From Bacteroidaceae bacterium (lineage in GTDB: Bacteria; Bacteroidota; Bacteroidia; Bacteroidales; Bacteroidaceae): 40,009 bases of DNA. Positions 8,514-17,500 of the stretch are shown one piece after another. The stretch is from assembly GCA_024697785.1 (NCBI GenBank), contig JAILEU010000183.1, positions 1 through 40,009 of the forward strand, written 5' to 3'. Both the position numbers and the translations under genes were made by a program. Numbering within the stretch: position 1 is the first letter of the stretch; each line of letters begins with the position of its first letter. A model generated the notes under the pieces. It was not told the DNA's origin. It searched no databases and was given only the letters and a program-made list of their open reading frames with translations.

Positions 8514-8972
8514 ATGAACCCATACATGCAAATGGCCATACGCGAAGCCCGTCGCGGCATTCATGCCGGCGACGGCGGCCCCTTCGGTGCCGTCATCGTC
8601 AAGGACGGCATGGTCGTCGGCCGCGGCCACAACAGTGTCCTGCGCCGCCAGAACCCCACGCTGCACGGCGAGGTCGTCGCCATCGGCCAGGCCACGCGCC
8701 GTCTCCACACCCACGACCTCAGCGGCTGCGAGCTCTACACCACTGGCGAGCCCTGTCCCATGTGCCTCTGCGCCTGCCTCTGGGCCAACATCAGCCACGT
8801 CTATTACGGCTGCACCATTGCCGACAACGCCCGCATCGGCTTCCGCGACGAGCGCTTCGACACCCTCATGGGCGGCCGCCAGCAGCTCCGCGACTACCTC
8901 ACCGAGACCGACCGCGACGCCTGCCTCGCCCTCTTCGACGAGTACGCCGCCCTCAACCACGAGACATACTAA
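8514..8972 (+). CDS. Nucleobase deaminase (guanine/cytosine deaminase-like)
   Basis: This 152-residue protein of the cytidine-deaminase-like zinc hydrolase fold has the length and layout of guanine deaminases of the B. subtilis GuaD type: GGPFGAVIVKDG at 21-32, H51-G-E53 (zinc His and proton-shuttle Glu) and PCPMC at 80-84 (zinc Cys81 and Cys84). The usual bacterial motif is HAE. HGE is what yeast cytosine deaminase carries, so the substrate could be guanine, cytosine or a related base. It lacks features that would make it a clear tRNA adenosine deaminase (TadA). It follows the GH43 gene by 37 bp of repeat and is closed by a strong terminator. The family acts in the cytoplasm in base salvage. 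Confidence 0.8.
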   Translation: MNPYMQMAIREARRGIHAGDGGPFGAVIVKDGMVVGRGHNSVLRRQNPTLHGEVVAIGQATRRLHTHDLSGCELYTTGEPCPMCLCACLWANISHVYYGCTIADNARIGFRDERFDTLMGGRQQLRDYLTETDRDACLALFDEYAALNHETY

Positions 8973-9003
8973 CAACCCCCTTAAATTCCCCAAAATCCCC
9001 AAA

Positions 9004-9030
9004 AACGCACTGAACTCAGTGCGTTTTTTT
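9004..9030 (+). terminator. Rho-independent terminator after deaminase gene
   Basis: A stem of AACGCACTGA and TCAGTGCGTT (about 9 pairs, tight loop) is followed directly by a run of seven or more T, about 30 bp after the stop codon. This is the clearest intrinsic terminator in the window. Confidence 0.85.
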
Positions 9031-9037
9031 ATAAAAA

Positions 9038-9081
9038 TTGCACTAAATACAGTGCGATTTCAAAAAGAATGCCTATCTTTG
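9038..9081 (+). promoter_or_regulatory. Promoter with overlapping palindrome upstream of ATPase gene
   Basis: TATCTTTG at 9074-9081 matches the Bacteroidetes -7 box. Where the -33 box would fall there is a palindrome, GCACTAAATACAGTGC (about 9040-9055). It resembles the terminator stem 30 bp upstream (GCACTGAACTCAGTGC). A repressor site is an inference. Confidence 0.5.
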
Positions 9082-9095
9082 CCGCGGAAAAAACA

Positions 9096-9328
9096 TTTTT
9101 ATATATGATTATCCGCAAAAATACCCCTAACCTCAATAACGCGCCCCGAAGGGGCATGGAGCACATAGCCCAGGGCAGCGCCCTGGGTGCAAACAGCAGT
9201 ATTAACTTTTGCCCTTTCAGGGCGCGGAATGATGTGCGCCCGAGTTTACCCAGGGCGTTGCCCTGGGCTAGGTGCTTTTGGCCTTTCAGGCCGTTAGGGG
9301 CATTTTTGCGGATAATCATCTTTTTATA
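9096..9328. mobile_element. MITE-like element with 27-bp terminal inverted repeats
   Basis: Arms at 9105-9131 and 9293-9319 match at 26 of 27 positions as an inverted repeat (ATGATTATCCGCAAAAAT...). The 8-mer TTTTTATA lies outside each arm after one base (9096-9103 and 9321-9328), as expected for a target duplication. The interior is a series of hairpins, including CCCAGGGCAGCGCCCTGGG and CCCAGGGCGTTGCCCTGGG. It carries no transposase, so it would depend on an enzyme in trans. It sits between the promoter at 9074 and the ATPase start at 9331 and would be transcribed as the mRNA leader. Confidence 0.8.
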
Positions 9329-9330
9329 AC

Positions 9331-10506
9331 ATGGAACAGCTGCAAATCTATTTCGACAAGTTACTACGCGAGACCTCAGTCTCGTTCCATCGTTACATGT
9401 ATAACGTCATTGACTGGGATGCACGGATGCTCGGCATTGTCGGTCCGCGAGGCGTGGGCAAGACAACACTTGTGCTTCAGCACATCAAGGAACAACTCCC
9501 GCGCAAAGAAGCTCTTTATGTCACAGCTGAAGATCTATATTTCAGCACGCACCATCTTGTGGATTTAGCTGATACCTTTGCCCGTTCAGGCGGACATTAT
9601 CTTTTTATTGATGAAATACACAAGTACAAGGATTGGAGTCGTGAACTCAAGCTTATCTACGACTACCACGCCGAGCTCCATGTGGTGTTCACGGGTTCTT
9701 CTGTATTGGACATTATAGAGGGTCTTTCAGACCTTAGCCGCCGTACCCTGATGTATCAGATGCAAGGTCTTTCTTTCAGGGAATACCTCATGCTTTTCCA
9801 CCACATTGAACTGCCTGTCTATACGCTTGAGGCTATTCTTGCCCATCAGGTGGAATTGCCCTTGGGGTTCCTTCCTATGCAGCACTTTCCCGATTACCTT
9901 TCTCGAGGATATTATCCTTTCTCCGCATCAGACGATAACTACAGCGAATACATCCGTCAAAACGTGAGCGTAACCTTGGAGAACGATATCCCTCAATATG
10001 CCGAACTGACGGTATCCACCGCCCGCAAGCTCAAGCAATTGTTGGGTATCATTGTCCAAAGTGCGCCCTTCAAGCCGAACTTTACGAGTCTTGGTAGTCA
10101 GATTGGCGTTTCGCGGAACAATGTGTCCGACCTTTGTGCTTATATTGAAAAGGCAGGCCTTATCGCCCAGCTTCGCGATGCCACAAAGGGTGTCCTCGGG
10201 CTTGGCAAGGTAGAGAAAGTTTATTTGGATAATCCCACCCTCATGTACGCTATTGGGCAATCACATGCAGAGATAGGGAATGTTCGCGAAACCTTTTTCT
10301 TCAACCAAATGCGCATTTGTCATGGCGTAAGCGCATCACCCGTTTCCGATTTTCTGGTAGATGACCAGTTCACATTCGAAGTCGGAGGCCGTTCGAAAAA
10401 TCAGCGTCAGATACAGGGCCTCACTAACGCTTACGTTGTGAAGGACGACATCGAAACGGGTTTTGCCAATGTCATTCCTCTTTGGAACTTCGGTCTAATG
10501 TATTGA
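9331..10506 (+). CDS. AAA ATPase of the AAA_14/DUF4143 type
   Basis: This is a 391-residue P-loop ATPase. It has Walker A GPRGVGKTT (38-46), Walker B HYLFIDEIHKY (about 89-99), a sensor-like FTGSS (120-124) and a C-terminal half that fits the DUF4143 winged-helix/nuclease-like region (NFTSLGSQIGVSRNNVSDLCAYIEKAGLI). Such genes are abundant and mobile in Bacteroidales. Their cellular role is unsettled, though DNA-related or toxin-like roles have been proposed. Base composition is clearly more AT-rich and codon use less GC3-biased than the flanking genes, which suggests acquisition. The start is the ATG directly after the MITE-like element. The SUKH-like gene follows after 17 bp and is probably co-transcribed. 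Confidence 0.85.
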   Translation: MEQLQIYFDKLLRETSVSFHRYMYNVIDWDARMLGIVGPRGVGKTTLVLQHIKEQLPRKEALYVTAEDLYFSTHHLVDLADTFARSGGHYLFIDEIHKYKDWSRELKLIYDYHAELHVVFTGSSVLDIIEGLSDLSRRTLMYQMQGLSFREYLMLFHHIELPVYTLEAILAHQVELPLGFLPMQHFPDYLSRGYYPFSASDDNYSEYIRQNVSVTLENDIPQYAELTVSTARKLKQLLGIIVQSAPFKPNFTSLGSQIGVSRNNVSDLCAYIEKAGLIAQLRDATKGVLGLGKVEKVYLDNPTLMYAIGQSHAEIGNVRETFFFNQMRICHGVSASPVSDFLVDDQFTFEVGGRSKNQRQIQGLTNAYVVKDDIETGFANVIPLWNFGLMY

Positions 10507-10523
10507 ATAAAAACTATATACCC

Positions 10524-11156
10524 ATGTCATTCCTGCAATCATTATTCGGAAAGAAAGTAGAAAAACATCAACCCAAAAGAAAGGTTGAGCTTATGCCCCT
10601 CCCCAAGACGGACGAAGAAAAGGAGGCTTTTCTTAAGCGTTATTTCGATACGTTAGTTGCTCACGGCTGGAATCTTATTCCAGCGGAAGAGGATCTCTCC
10701 CCTGAAATTATCCAAAACGGGGCTGAAGGACGTCTTGCCCATCTTGATAAAGATGTAATCCGCTTTTTTTCGTCTTTCAAGTCCCTTTTTAATGATGGTG
10801 ATTCCGTTTGGTTTAACTCCCTTACAGATTTCTCCAAGAAGGCAGAAACAGATGACACTTGTACCTGGAATCATTTTGAACGAGAAGACCTTGAACGAGT
10901 TGATACTGACGATGAGAAAAAAGTCATTGAACGCTTTTGGGAGAATCATCTTCCTGTCTTATATGGCTATGTGATGGACGAATCTTCCATTACTATCGTC
11001 CTGACAGGGGAGGATGCCGGCAAGATTGTCCTCCTGAATGAAGGAATATACGAAGATGCCGAAATTATCGCTACCGACTTTTTCCGTTTTCTCCAGCTGC
11101 ATTGCTACAGTGTGGAACTAGGCACAGTAAAGAGCCCTCTTGCGGGATTCATCTAG
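10524..11156 (+). CDS. Uncharacterised protein, possibly SUKH/SMI1-KNR4-like
   Basis: This is a 210-residue soluble protein without a signal peptide (MSFLQSLFGKKVEKHQPKRK). I do not recognise it firmly. The C-terminal third (VLYGYVMDESSITIVLTGEDAGKIVLLNEG, then IIATDFFRFLQ) has the rhythm of SMI1/KNR4 (SUKH) proteins, many of which are immunity proteins. There is no obvious toxin gene beside it. I chose the ATG at 10524 because the in-frame ATG at 10482 would overlap the ATPase end and lacks a separate signal. It shares the AT-rich composition of the ATPase gene, and the two look like a single acquired cassette. Confidence 0.55.
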   Translation: MSFLQSLFGKKVEKHQPKRKVELMPLPKTDEEKEAFLKRYFDTLVAHGWNLIPAEEDLSPEIIQNGAEGRLAHLDKDVIRFFSSFKSLFNDGDSVWFNSLTDFSKKAETDDTCTWNHFEREDLERVDTDDEKKVIERFWENHLPVLYGYVMDESSITIVLTGEDAGKIVLLNEGIYEDAEIIATDFFRFLQLHCYSVELGTVKSPLAGFI

Positions 11157-11539
11157 GCAAACCAAAAAAGCGATAGAATATAGCCCTTATCCTCTCTTTA
11201 TCAGAATGTCAGAGCCAAATATTGGCCAAAGGCTGGCGAAAAATGAAGATTGAAAAAAAGAAAAACAAACGAAAGTGGTTTTTTGAATAATAGCGTTTGA
11301 TTTTAATTCCGCAGCGTTTGATTCTAATTTGCTAGCGTTTGATTCTGAGCGCGTAGAATCAAACGTTACGGAAATAGTGTTTGAAAAAACTTTATGCGTC
11401 AGACACAAAATGGGCCAAAGTAGTGACGGGTTGAAAAGATAATCATACCGCAACGGGCACTTTGTTATAGGAATGAGCACTTTTCAACCCGTCACTTGTC
11501 TGCTCTTTTGGAAAGCAGAGGGGATGATGTTACAAATAG
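11157..11539. repeat. Intergenic region with 21-bp direct repeats and a 16-bp perfect inverted repeat
   Basis: No gene is seen in 383 bp. AGCGTTTGATT begins three consecutive units of about 21 bp at about 11293-11350, and its complement AATCAAACGTT appears at about 11367. Further on, GTGACGGGTTGAAAAG (11423-11438) and CTTTTCAACCCGTCAC (11480-11495) are perfect complements around a 41-nt loop. This long stem may end transcription between the convergent SUKH-like gene and sprA, but no poly-T run follows. Confidence 0.75.
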
Positions 11540-14500
11540 TTACTTCGTCAGTGAGAATTTGAGGGAGACGCCGAAGTCGTTGGTGGAGGTGGGGTAGGCG
11601 GAGGCGGAGACGACGGGGATGTTGGTCTGATGGTCGAAATAGGCGTTGAGGGTGAGCATCTTGCTGTAGGCGTAGTCGGCGGAGAGGCTGACCTTGACGG
11701 CCTTGTTGCCGGAGGTGGCCTGGGTGGTGAGCTCCTGAACGCTGCGGCAGAGGGCGCTCTGGTCGCGCAGCGAGAAGTCGGCACGCAGGTTGAGGTCGTT
11801 GCTGACACGGCTGCGGCCTGTCCCCGGGCGGGCACCGAGCATCTTCAGACCCACGACCTTGTAGCCCATGCCGACGACGATGTCGTCCGAACAGGTCTCG
11901 ACAAGCTGGACGGCGGTGAGCGAGAGGTTGAGGACGCGCGACTTCTTGTACTCGAGCTTGGCGGTGAGGTTGTTGGGCGTGGTGACGTCGATGCCGATGA
12001 GGGGGGCGAACTGCTCGTTGATGCTGACGGCGCTGATGTCGAACATGCTGCTGGGGATGGGGTTGCCGGTGGTGACGTCCTCGATGAAGCCGAGGCCGTT
12101 CATGTAGGCCATGTAGGAGCTGTAGGTGCCGAACGAGCCGACGGAATAGACGCTCTTGTAGGAGTGGTTGATGTTGACGCTCTTGAAGTATTTCTGGAAG
12201 AACTCGAGCTTGGAGAGCCCGCCGTAGGTGACGCGCCAGTTGGGCAGCATGCTGAGCATGGAGGGGAAGAGGGTGAGGGACGAGCCTTCGGCTGAGCGGC
12301 CGCTGTAGGTGGCGAGGAAGGCGGGGATCATGACGTCGGGGCTGAAGGTGGAGACGCTGCCGTTGGCGGGGTCGAAGGTGGAGCCGGCGAGGCTGCTCTG
12401 AGCGGGGTAGGGGGCTCCGGCGTACTGGGCCTCGACACGGCGCTGCATGGCGGCGAGGCTCTCGACGAAGCGGTCGAACCAGGCGGAGCGGTAGCCGTCG
12501 GCGCTGCGGCGCGGCTCGAAGGCGCTGCCCAGGGTGACGGTGGTCATGGTGAACTGGCCGGTGCGCGTCTCGGGCATGCCGGCGTACATGAACTGTACGG
12601 TGCGCGAGTTGTTCTTTGACCAGTTGCCGTTGACATCGACCTTGAAGTCGCGGACGGGCTCGACGGTGACCTTGACCTGGAGCTCTTCGACGGCGGACGA
12701 GGCGGACGAGTAGGCGACGCTGTCGTTGCGGAGGAGCCAGCCGCGGTCGGAGGCGCGCTGGAGGTAGTCGTCGCCGATGAGGCCGAAGGCGAAGTCCCAG
12801 CCCGGGGCGGCGCCAGGGCCGAGGGTGCTCTGGCCGAGCAGGCCGCCCATGGCGGGCATGAAGCCCGGGATGGCCATGGAGTAGGTGTTCTTATAGGTGA
12901 AGGAGGCGTTGCGGACCATCATCAGCCCGCGTGCGCCGTACTGCGCGGCCTTGTACCAGCCGAGCTCGCTGAGCTCGGGGCCGGGGACGACGCTGAGCTT
13001 GACGGAGGTGGAGTCGTGGGCGGTGAAGCGGATGGTGTTCTCATCGACGACCTTGTAGCGGAGGCGGTAGGCGCGGCCCTCCTTGGTGCGGAACGAGACC
13101 TCGGGACGGCGTGTCTTCTGGCCGTGCTTGACCTCGTAGGTGCTGTCGGGGACGAGGTCGAAGTCGGCGGTGTACTTCTTGGTCTTGGGCTCGGGCTTCT
13201 GGACGGGCGTCTTGCGTCCGGCGGTGGCGGCGGCGGTGGTGGTGCGGCGGGCGGACGAGGCGCCCGACGAGGCGAACCGCTTGTTGGCGTCCTTCAGGAA
13301 GGGCACCTTGTTATAGAGTGTCTCGAGGTTGACGCTGCCGTTGAGGGTAACGGAGCGCTGGTTGGCGATGTTGTCGCCGTACGAGCCGCCGCCCTGGAGC
13401 GTGGCGCCGCGCTTCCAGTTGTAGGACGAGTTGTAGCCGGCGTCGGCCTTCAGCCAGTCGAGGATGGGCAGCTTGCTGAGGGGCAGCTGGTAGGTGGCGC
13501 TGAAGGTCTGCTGGTAGGTGAGGGGACGGCCCATCTGGGCGATGCTGTGGCGGACGGAGTCTTTCCAGAGGGTGTACTCGTCGGGGTAGAGGGCGCGGTT
13601 GACGGGGGCGTAGGGCTCCTCGATCTCGGCGTTGGTGCCCGAGGCGAAGTTGGTCTTGAAGTTGTTCGTGATGTCCCAGCGGAGGGTCATCTTACGGTTC
13701 CAGAGGAACTCTTGCGAGAAGTTGACGGGTATGCCTCCCGAGCCGTACGAGCCTTCGAGGTCGCGCATCTGCTGCTCGTAGTAGATGCGGTTCATGTCGG
13801 TGGAGAGGGTGAGGCTCTGGGGCAGGGGGCTGAGGCTGAACTCGCGGAGGATGTCGAGCCACTTGGACTTCGACTTGAGCTTCTTGAAGGGTGTCCAGGG
13901 CTTGAGGGTGGGGGCATAGGCGTAGGCAGCCTGGGCGTGCCACGTCAGGTTGTGCTGGTAGTCGATGGTGTTTCCGCCATTGTCCTTGGTGCTGCGCGAG
14001 AAGCCGAACGTGAAGTTCGAGGGGTCGTAGGGCATGGGGGTCTTGGAGGTGATGCCGACCTTGACGTTCGAGAGGGAGAGGTTGCGCGAGGTGACGACCT
14101 CGTTGGCGATGCGCAGCAACGAGTCGCGCTCGTGGTGGTCGGCGAGGGTCTCCATCATGTCGTCGAGGTAGAGGTCGGTGTCGAAGGGGCTGTAGAGGGG
14201 CGATGTCTTCTCCTGCGAGACGGAGTAGTAGAGGGGCATGGAGACCTTGAGCTTCTCGGGGAAGAAGCGTCCGAGGTTGAAGTTGGTGGTGAAGGCGTAC
14301 TGGTAGAAGTCGTCGTCGCGGCGCTGGCTGACGCTCTGCTCGAGTCCGCCGAAGCCGGCTGTCTCGGCATGGCCGCTGACGTTGACGCTGCCCACGTCGG
14401 AGAGCTGTACGTTGAGCGCGCTCTGGGCTGCCCAGCCGCCCTGGTTGCGGAAGCCCGTCAGGCGCAGCTCGTTGACCCACACCTCGGCCGAGCGGGTGCT

Positions 14501-17500
14501 GCGGCTGTTGTTGCGCACGCCGATCATCACCGTCTTCACCTTGCCGATGGTGGGGTTGCCGATGACGCTGATGCGGTTCTTGGGGTGGGCGTCGTCGTAG
14601 GCCGAGTAGAGGGTGGTCTTGGTGACGGCGGGGTTGACGTTGGCCTCCATGTTGCGCAGGCGTTTGAGCTCGGTGAACTTGCTGAAGTCGATGTCGAGCA
14701 TGTTGCTCTCGGGCCAGATGCCGCGGCGGCCGGTGGTGGTGTCGTCGTAGTAGCCCGGGGGCGTCACCTGAAGGGGTATCTCGTACTCGTAGTAGTTGCT
14801 CTTGTAGTCCGAGCCGAGGCGGATGAAGACGCTGATCTGGTCGTCCTCGAGGGGGAGGTCGCTATCGACGAGCTGCTCGGCGTGGACGAACATCTGGATG
14901 TGCTCGTACTTGCGGAGGTCCTTGTTGTCCTTCTTATAGACGGCGCGGGCCTCGTTGGGCTCAAGGCCGATGACCTGCAGGCTCATGGCCTGCTCGTTGT
15001 CCTGGCGCAGCTGGGGCTGGTTGGGGTCGAGGATGCGGGTGATGCCCGGGGGCATGACGTAGTTGATGGGGGTGCGGTCGCCGTTCTCCTCGATGTTGAC
15101 CGAGCTGACGACCATCGAGCCGCTGACGCGGGGCGAGGCGTTGTTGGCCGAGTAGATGGGCTGCTTGTAGTTGCGCCACGTGCCGCTGATGAGGCTCAGC
15201 GACGCCAGGCGGACGATGACAGGCTCGGTGAAGCCCGTCATGTAGAGGCGCATGAAGCGGATGCTAGTGAAGTCGCGGATGCTGCCGAACACCTGCTCGT
15301 AGTTGTCGATGGGCACGCGGAACTTGTACCACTGGATGCTCTCGAAATTGTTGTTGCGGAGCTTGGTCTTGACGGTGCGGACGTCGGTGATGTGGTTGCG
15401 GCCCACGACCATGTCGGCGGGACGGAGCGAGACGTGGTACTCGAAGTACTTCTCGTACTCGTCGAGGGTGTAGTCGAGGTTGATGTCCTCGACGTCGGGG
15501 GTTGTCTTGGCGCTCTTGTCGTAGGTGTCGTTGTCGGTCGAGATGGAGTTGCCCTCGGTGCCGTTGTAGCGTTTGTATCGTTCGAGGATGGAGAGCTCGC
15601 GGGCGTCGTAGTCGCTGCCGCGGTAGTGGTGGAAGGTGTCGCCGGCGGGGTCGGCCTCGAACTCGGCGAAGGCCTCGGCGCTGACCTTGCCCTTCACGGC
15701 GTTGAGCCACTCGGCGTAGGTGGGGAACGAGCGCTCCTCGTCGCTGGTCAGGCCGTTGAGGCCCACGTCCTGGCGGTCGCGGGCGGCGCTGTTGTTGTCG
15801 AAGGCATAGACGAGGCTCAGGGCCTTCGGCACACGGCCCCACACGGTCTCGACGTAGTTGATGCTGTCGGTGGTGTTGACGGCGGCCGTCATGCCGTTCT
15901 CGTAGAACTTCTTGCCGTCCTTGAGGATGTCCTCGGACACCTCGCCGAGGTTGATGTAGAAGTCGCCGCCTGCCGCCTCGGGGTTGTAGATGAAGGGGTC
16001 CATCATCCAGAACTCGATGTACTCGATGTTGCTGGTCTCGAAGTCGGTGGTCGAGAGCTGGCGCATGATGCCTCCCCAGCGGCGGGCGGGGTCGCGGAGC
16101 TTGCCGTCGGGGGTGAGGTCGGTGTCGAGGTTGTAGGGGCCGCGCTCGTCGGGGTAGTAGGCGAGGTTGAGGATGTTGAGGGTGGACGACTCGCCGTACG
16201 TGCTCTCCTTGTTGGGATAGAGCTCGCGCTCATAGACCTCGCGGACATAGTGGTTCGAGAGCTGCTCGAGGTCGCTCTTCAGGTGGGCGGGGGTGAGCGA
16301 GCTGTTGCGGCGCGTGAAGAGGGGGTCGATGGTGTACCAGTTGAAGAGGGCGCGGTCCATGCCGGTGCGCAGGTCGTTCGTCAGCGAGGCGTAGGGCATC
16401 GACGAGGGGATGCTGGCCAGCATCCACGACGACGGGGTGTTGAGCTTGATGTCGCGCTCGCTGCTCTCGAAGTCGTCGATGTAGCTGGCGCTGCCCTGCA
16501 CCATGTCGGACACGCCGGCGATGAGCTGCGCAAACTCGGCCGTGAAGTTGATGCTCGACGGCTGGGTGACGTGCAGCCCGGGGATGTAGTCGAGGATGTT
16601 GGTGAGCAGCTGGCTCTCGCGCTTCCACGCCATGTTCAGCCCCCAGAGGGTGTTCTTGAGCGGCTCCTCGCCCATGCCCACCTTGCTGGTGAGGGGTTTC
16701 TCGTTGAGGTACATCAGCGTGCCGCCCAGCTTGAAGTCCTTCGTGAAGTCGTAGCCCCAGTTCATGCCGAGCATGGTCTTGCGCTGCATGTTGTAGGCGG
16801 TGTTGCTCTCCATGGAGACGTTGATGGCGGTGCCGGCGTCGATGATGCTCTGGTTGATGATGGTCACCTCGCCCTGCGTGTAATCGACGGTGTAGTCGCT
16901 GTTCTCGGTCAGGGTGACGCCGCCTGCCGTCACCTTCACCGAGCCGCGCGGCACGTTGTAGGCGCCCAGCGAGATGACGCTGCTGCCGCCCGTGCCCGTG
17001 TACTCGCCCGTGAGCAGGAACTTGTTCTTCTCGGCGATCTGCTTGGCCGTGGTCTTCGTCGAGTCGTAGAGCTCCTCAAACACGTATTTGTCGGCCACGG
17101 CGTCGTTGCCGATCACCTTGCGCAGCCAGCTGCCGAAGGGCTCGACGACGGGGAAGATGATGCGCCCCGTCGATGACTGGACGGTGTAGCCCTCGACATA
17201 GTCGAAGAAGCCGTTGGGGTTGGCGTTCTGCTTGTTGTCGAGGCGGTCGAGGCCCGCGAGCTGCAGCAGCGTGCGGTCCTTCAGCCCCGCCTCGGGCAGG
17301 TAGATGAGGTTGGTGCCGGTGCTGTCGCTCTCGTACTCGATGTTGAGGCGGAAGTCGGTGCTGCTGAGCGACTTGGCACCGATGCTGTAGATGTTCTTCA
17401 TCATCAGGTCCCACGTGCCGTTCGAGGGCGACATGCTGTTCGACTTCAGCAGCTTGACGTAGAGGGCCTTGCCGCTCTCCTTCTGGTCGGCGGCAAACTC

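Noticed and set aside
9105-9320. Small proteins encoded in the MITE-like element (frames at 9069-9329 and 9029-9319).
   Set aside because: The frames simply read through hairpins and inverted repeats, and no motif is present.
10482-10523. An earlier start for the SUKH-like gene.
   Set aside because: It overlaps the ATPase coding end and adds residues that do not resemble a natural N-terminus; the ATG at 10524 is better placed.
13016-17176. A 4.2-kb open frame on the plus strand opposite sprA.
   Set aside because: Its product is dominated by Val, Gly, Ala, Glu and His and has no recognisable domain; it is the expected antisense shadow of a GC-biased gene.
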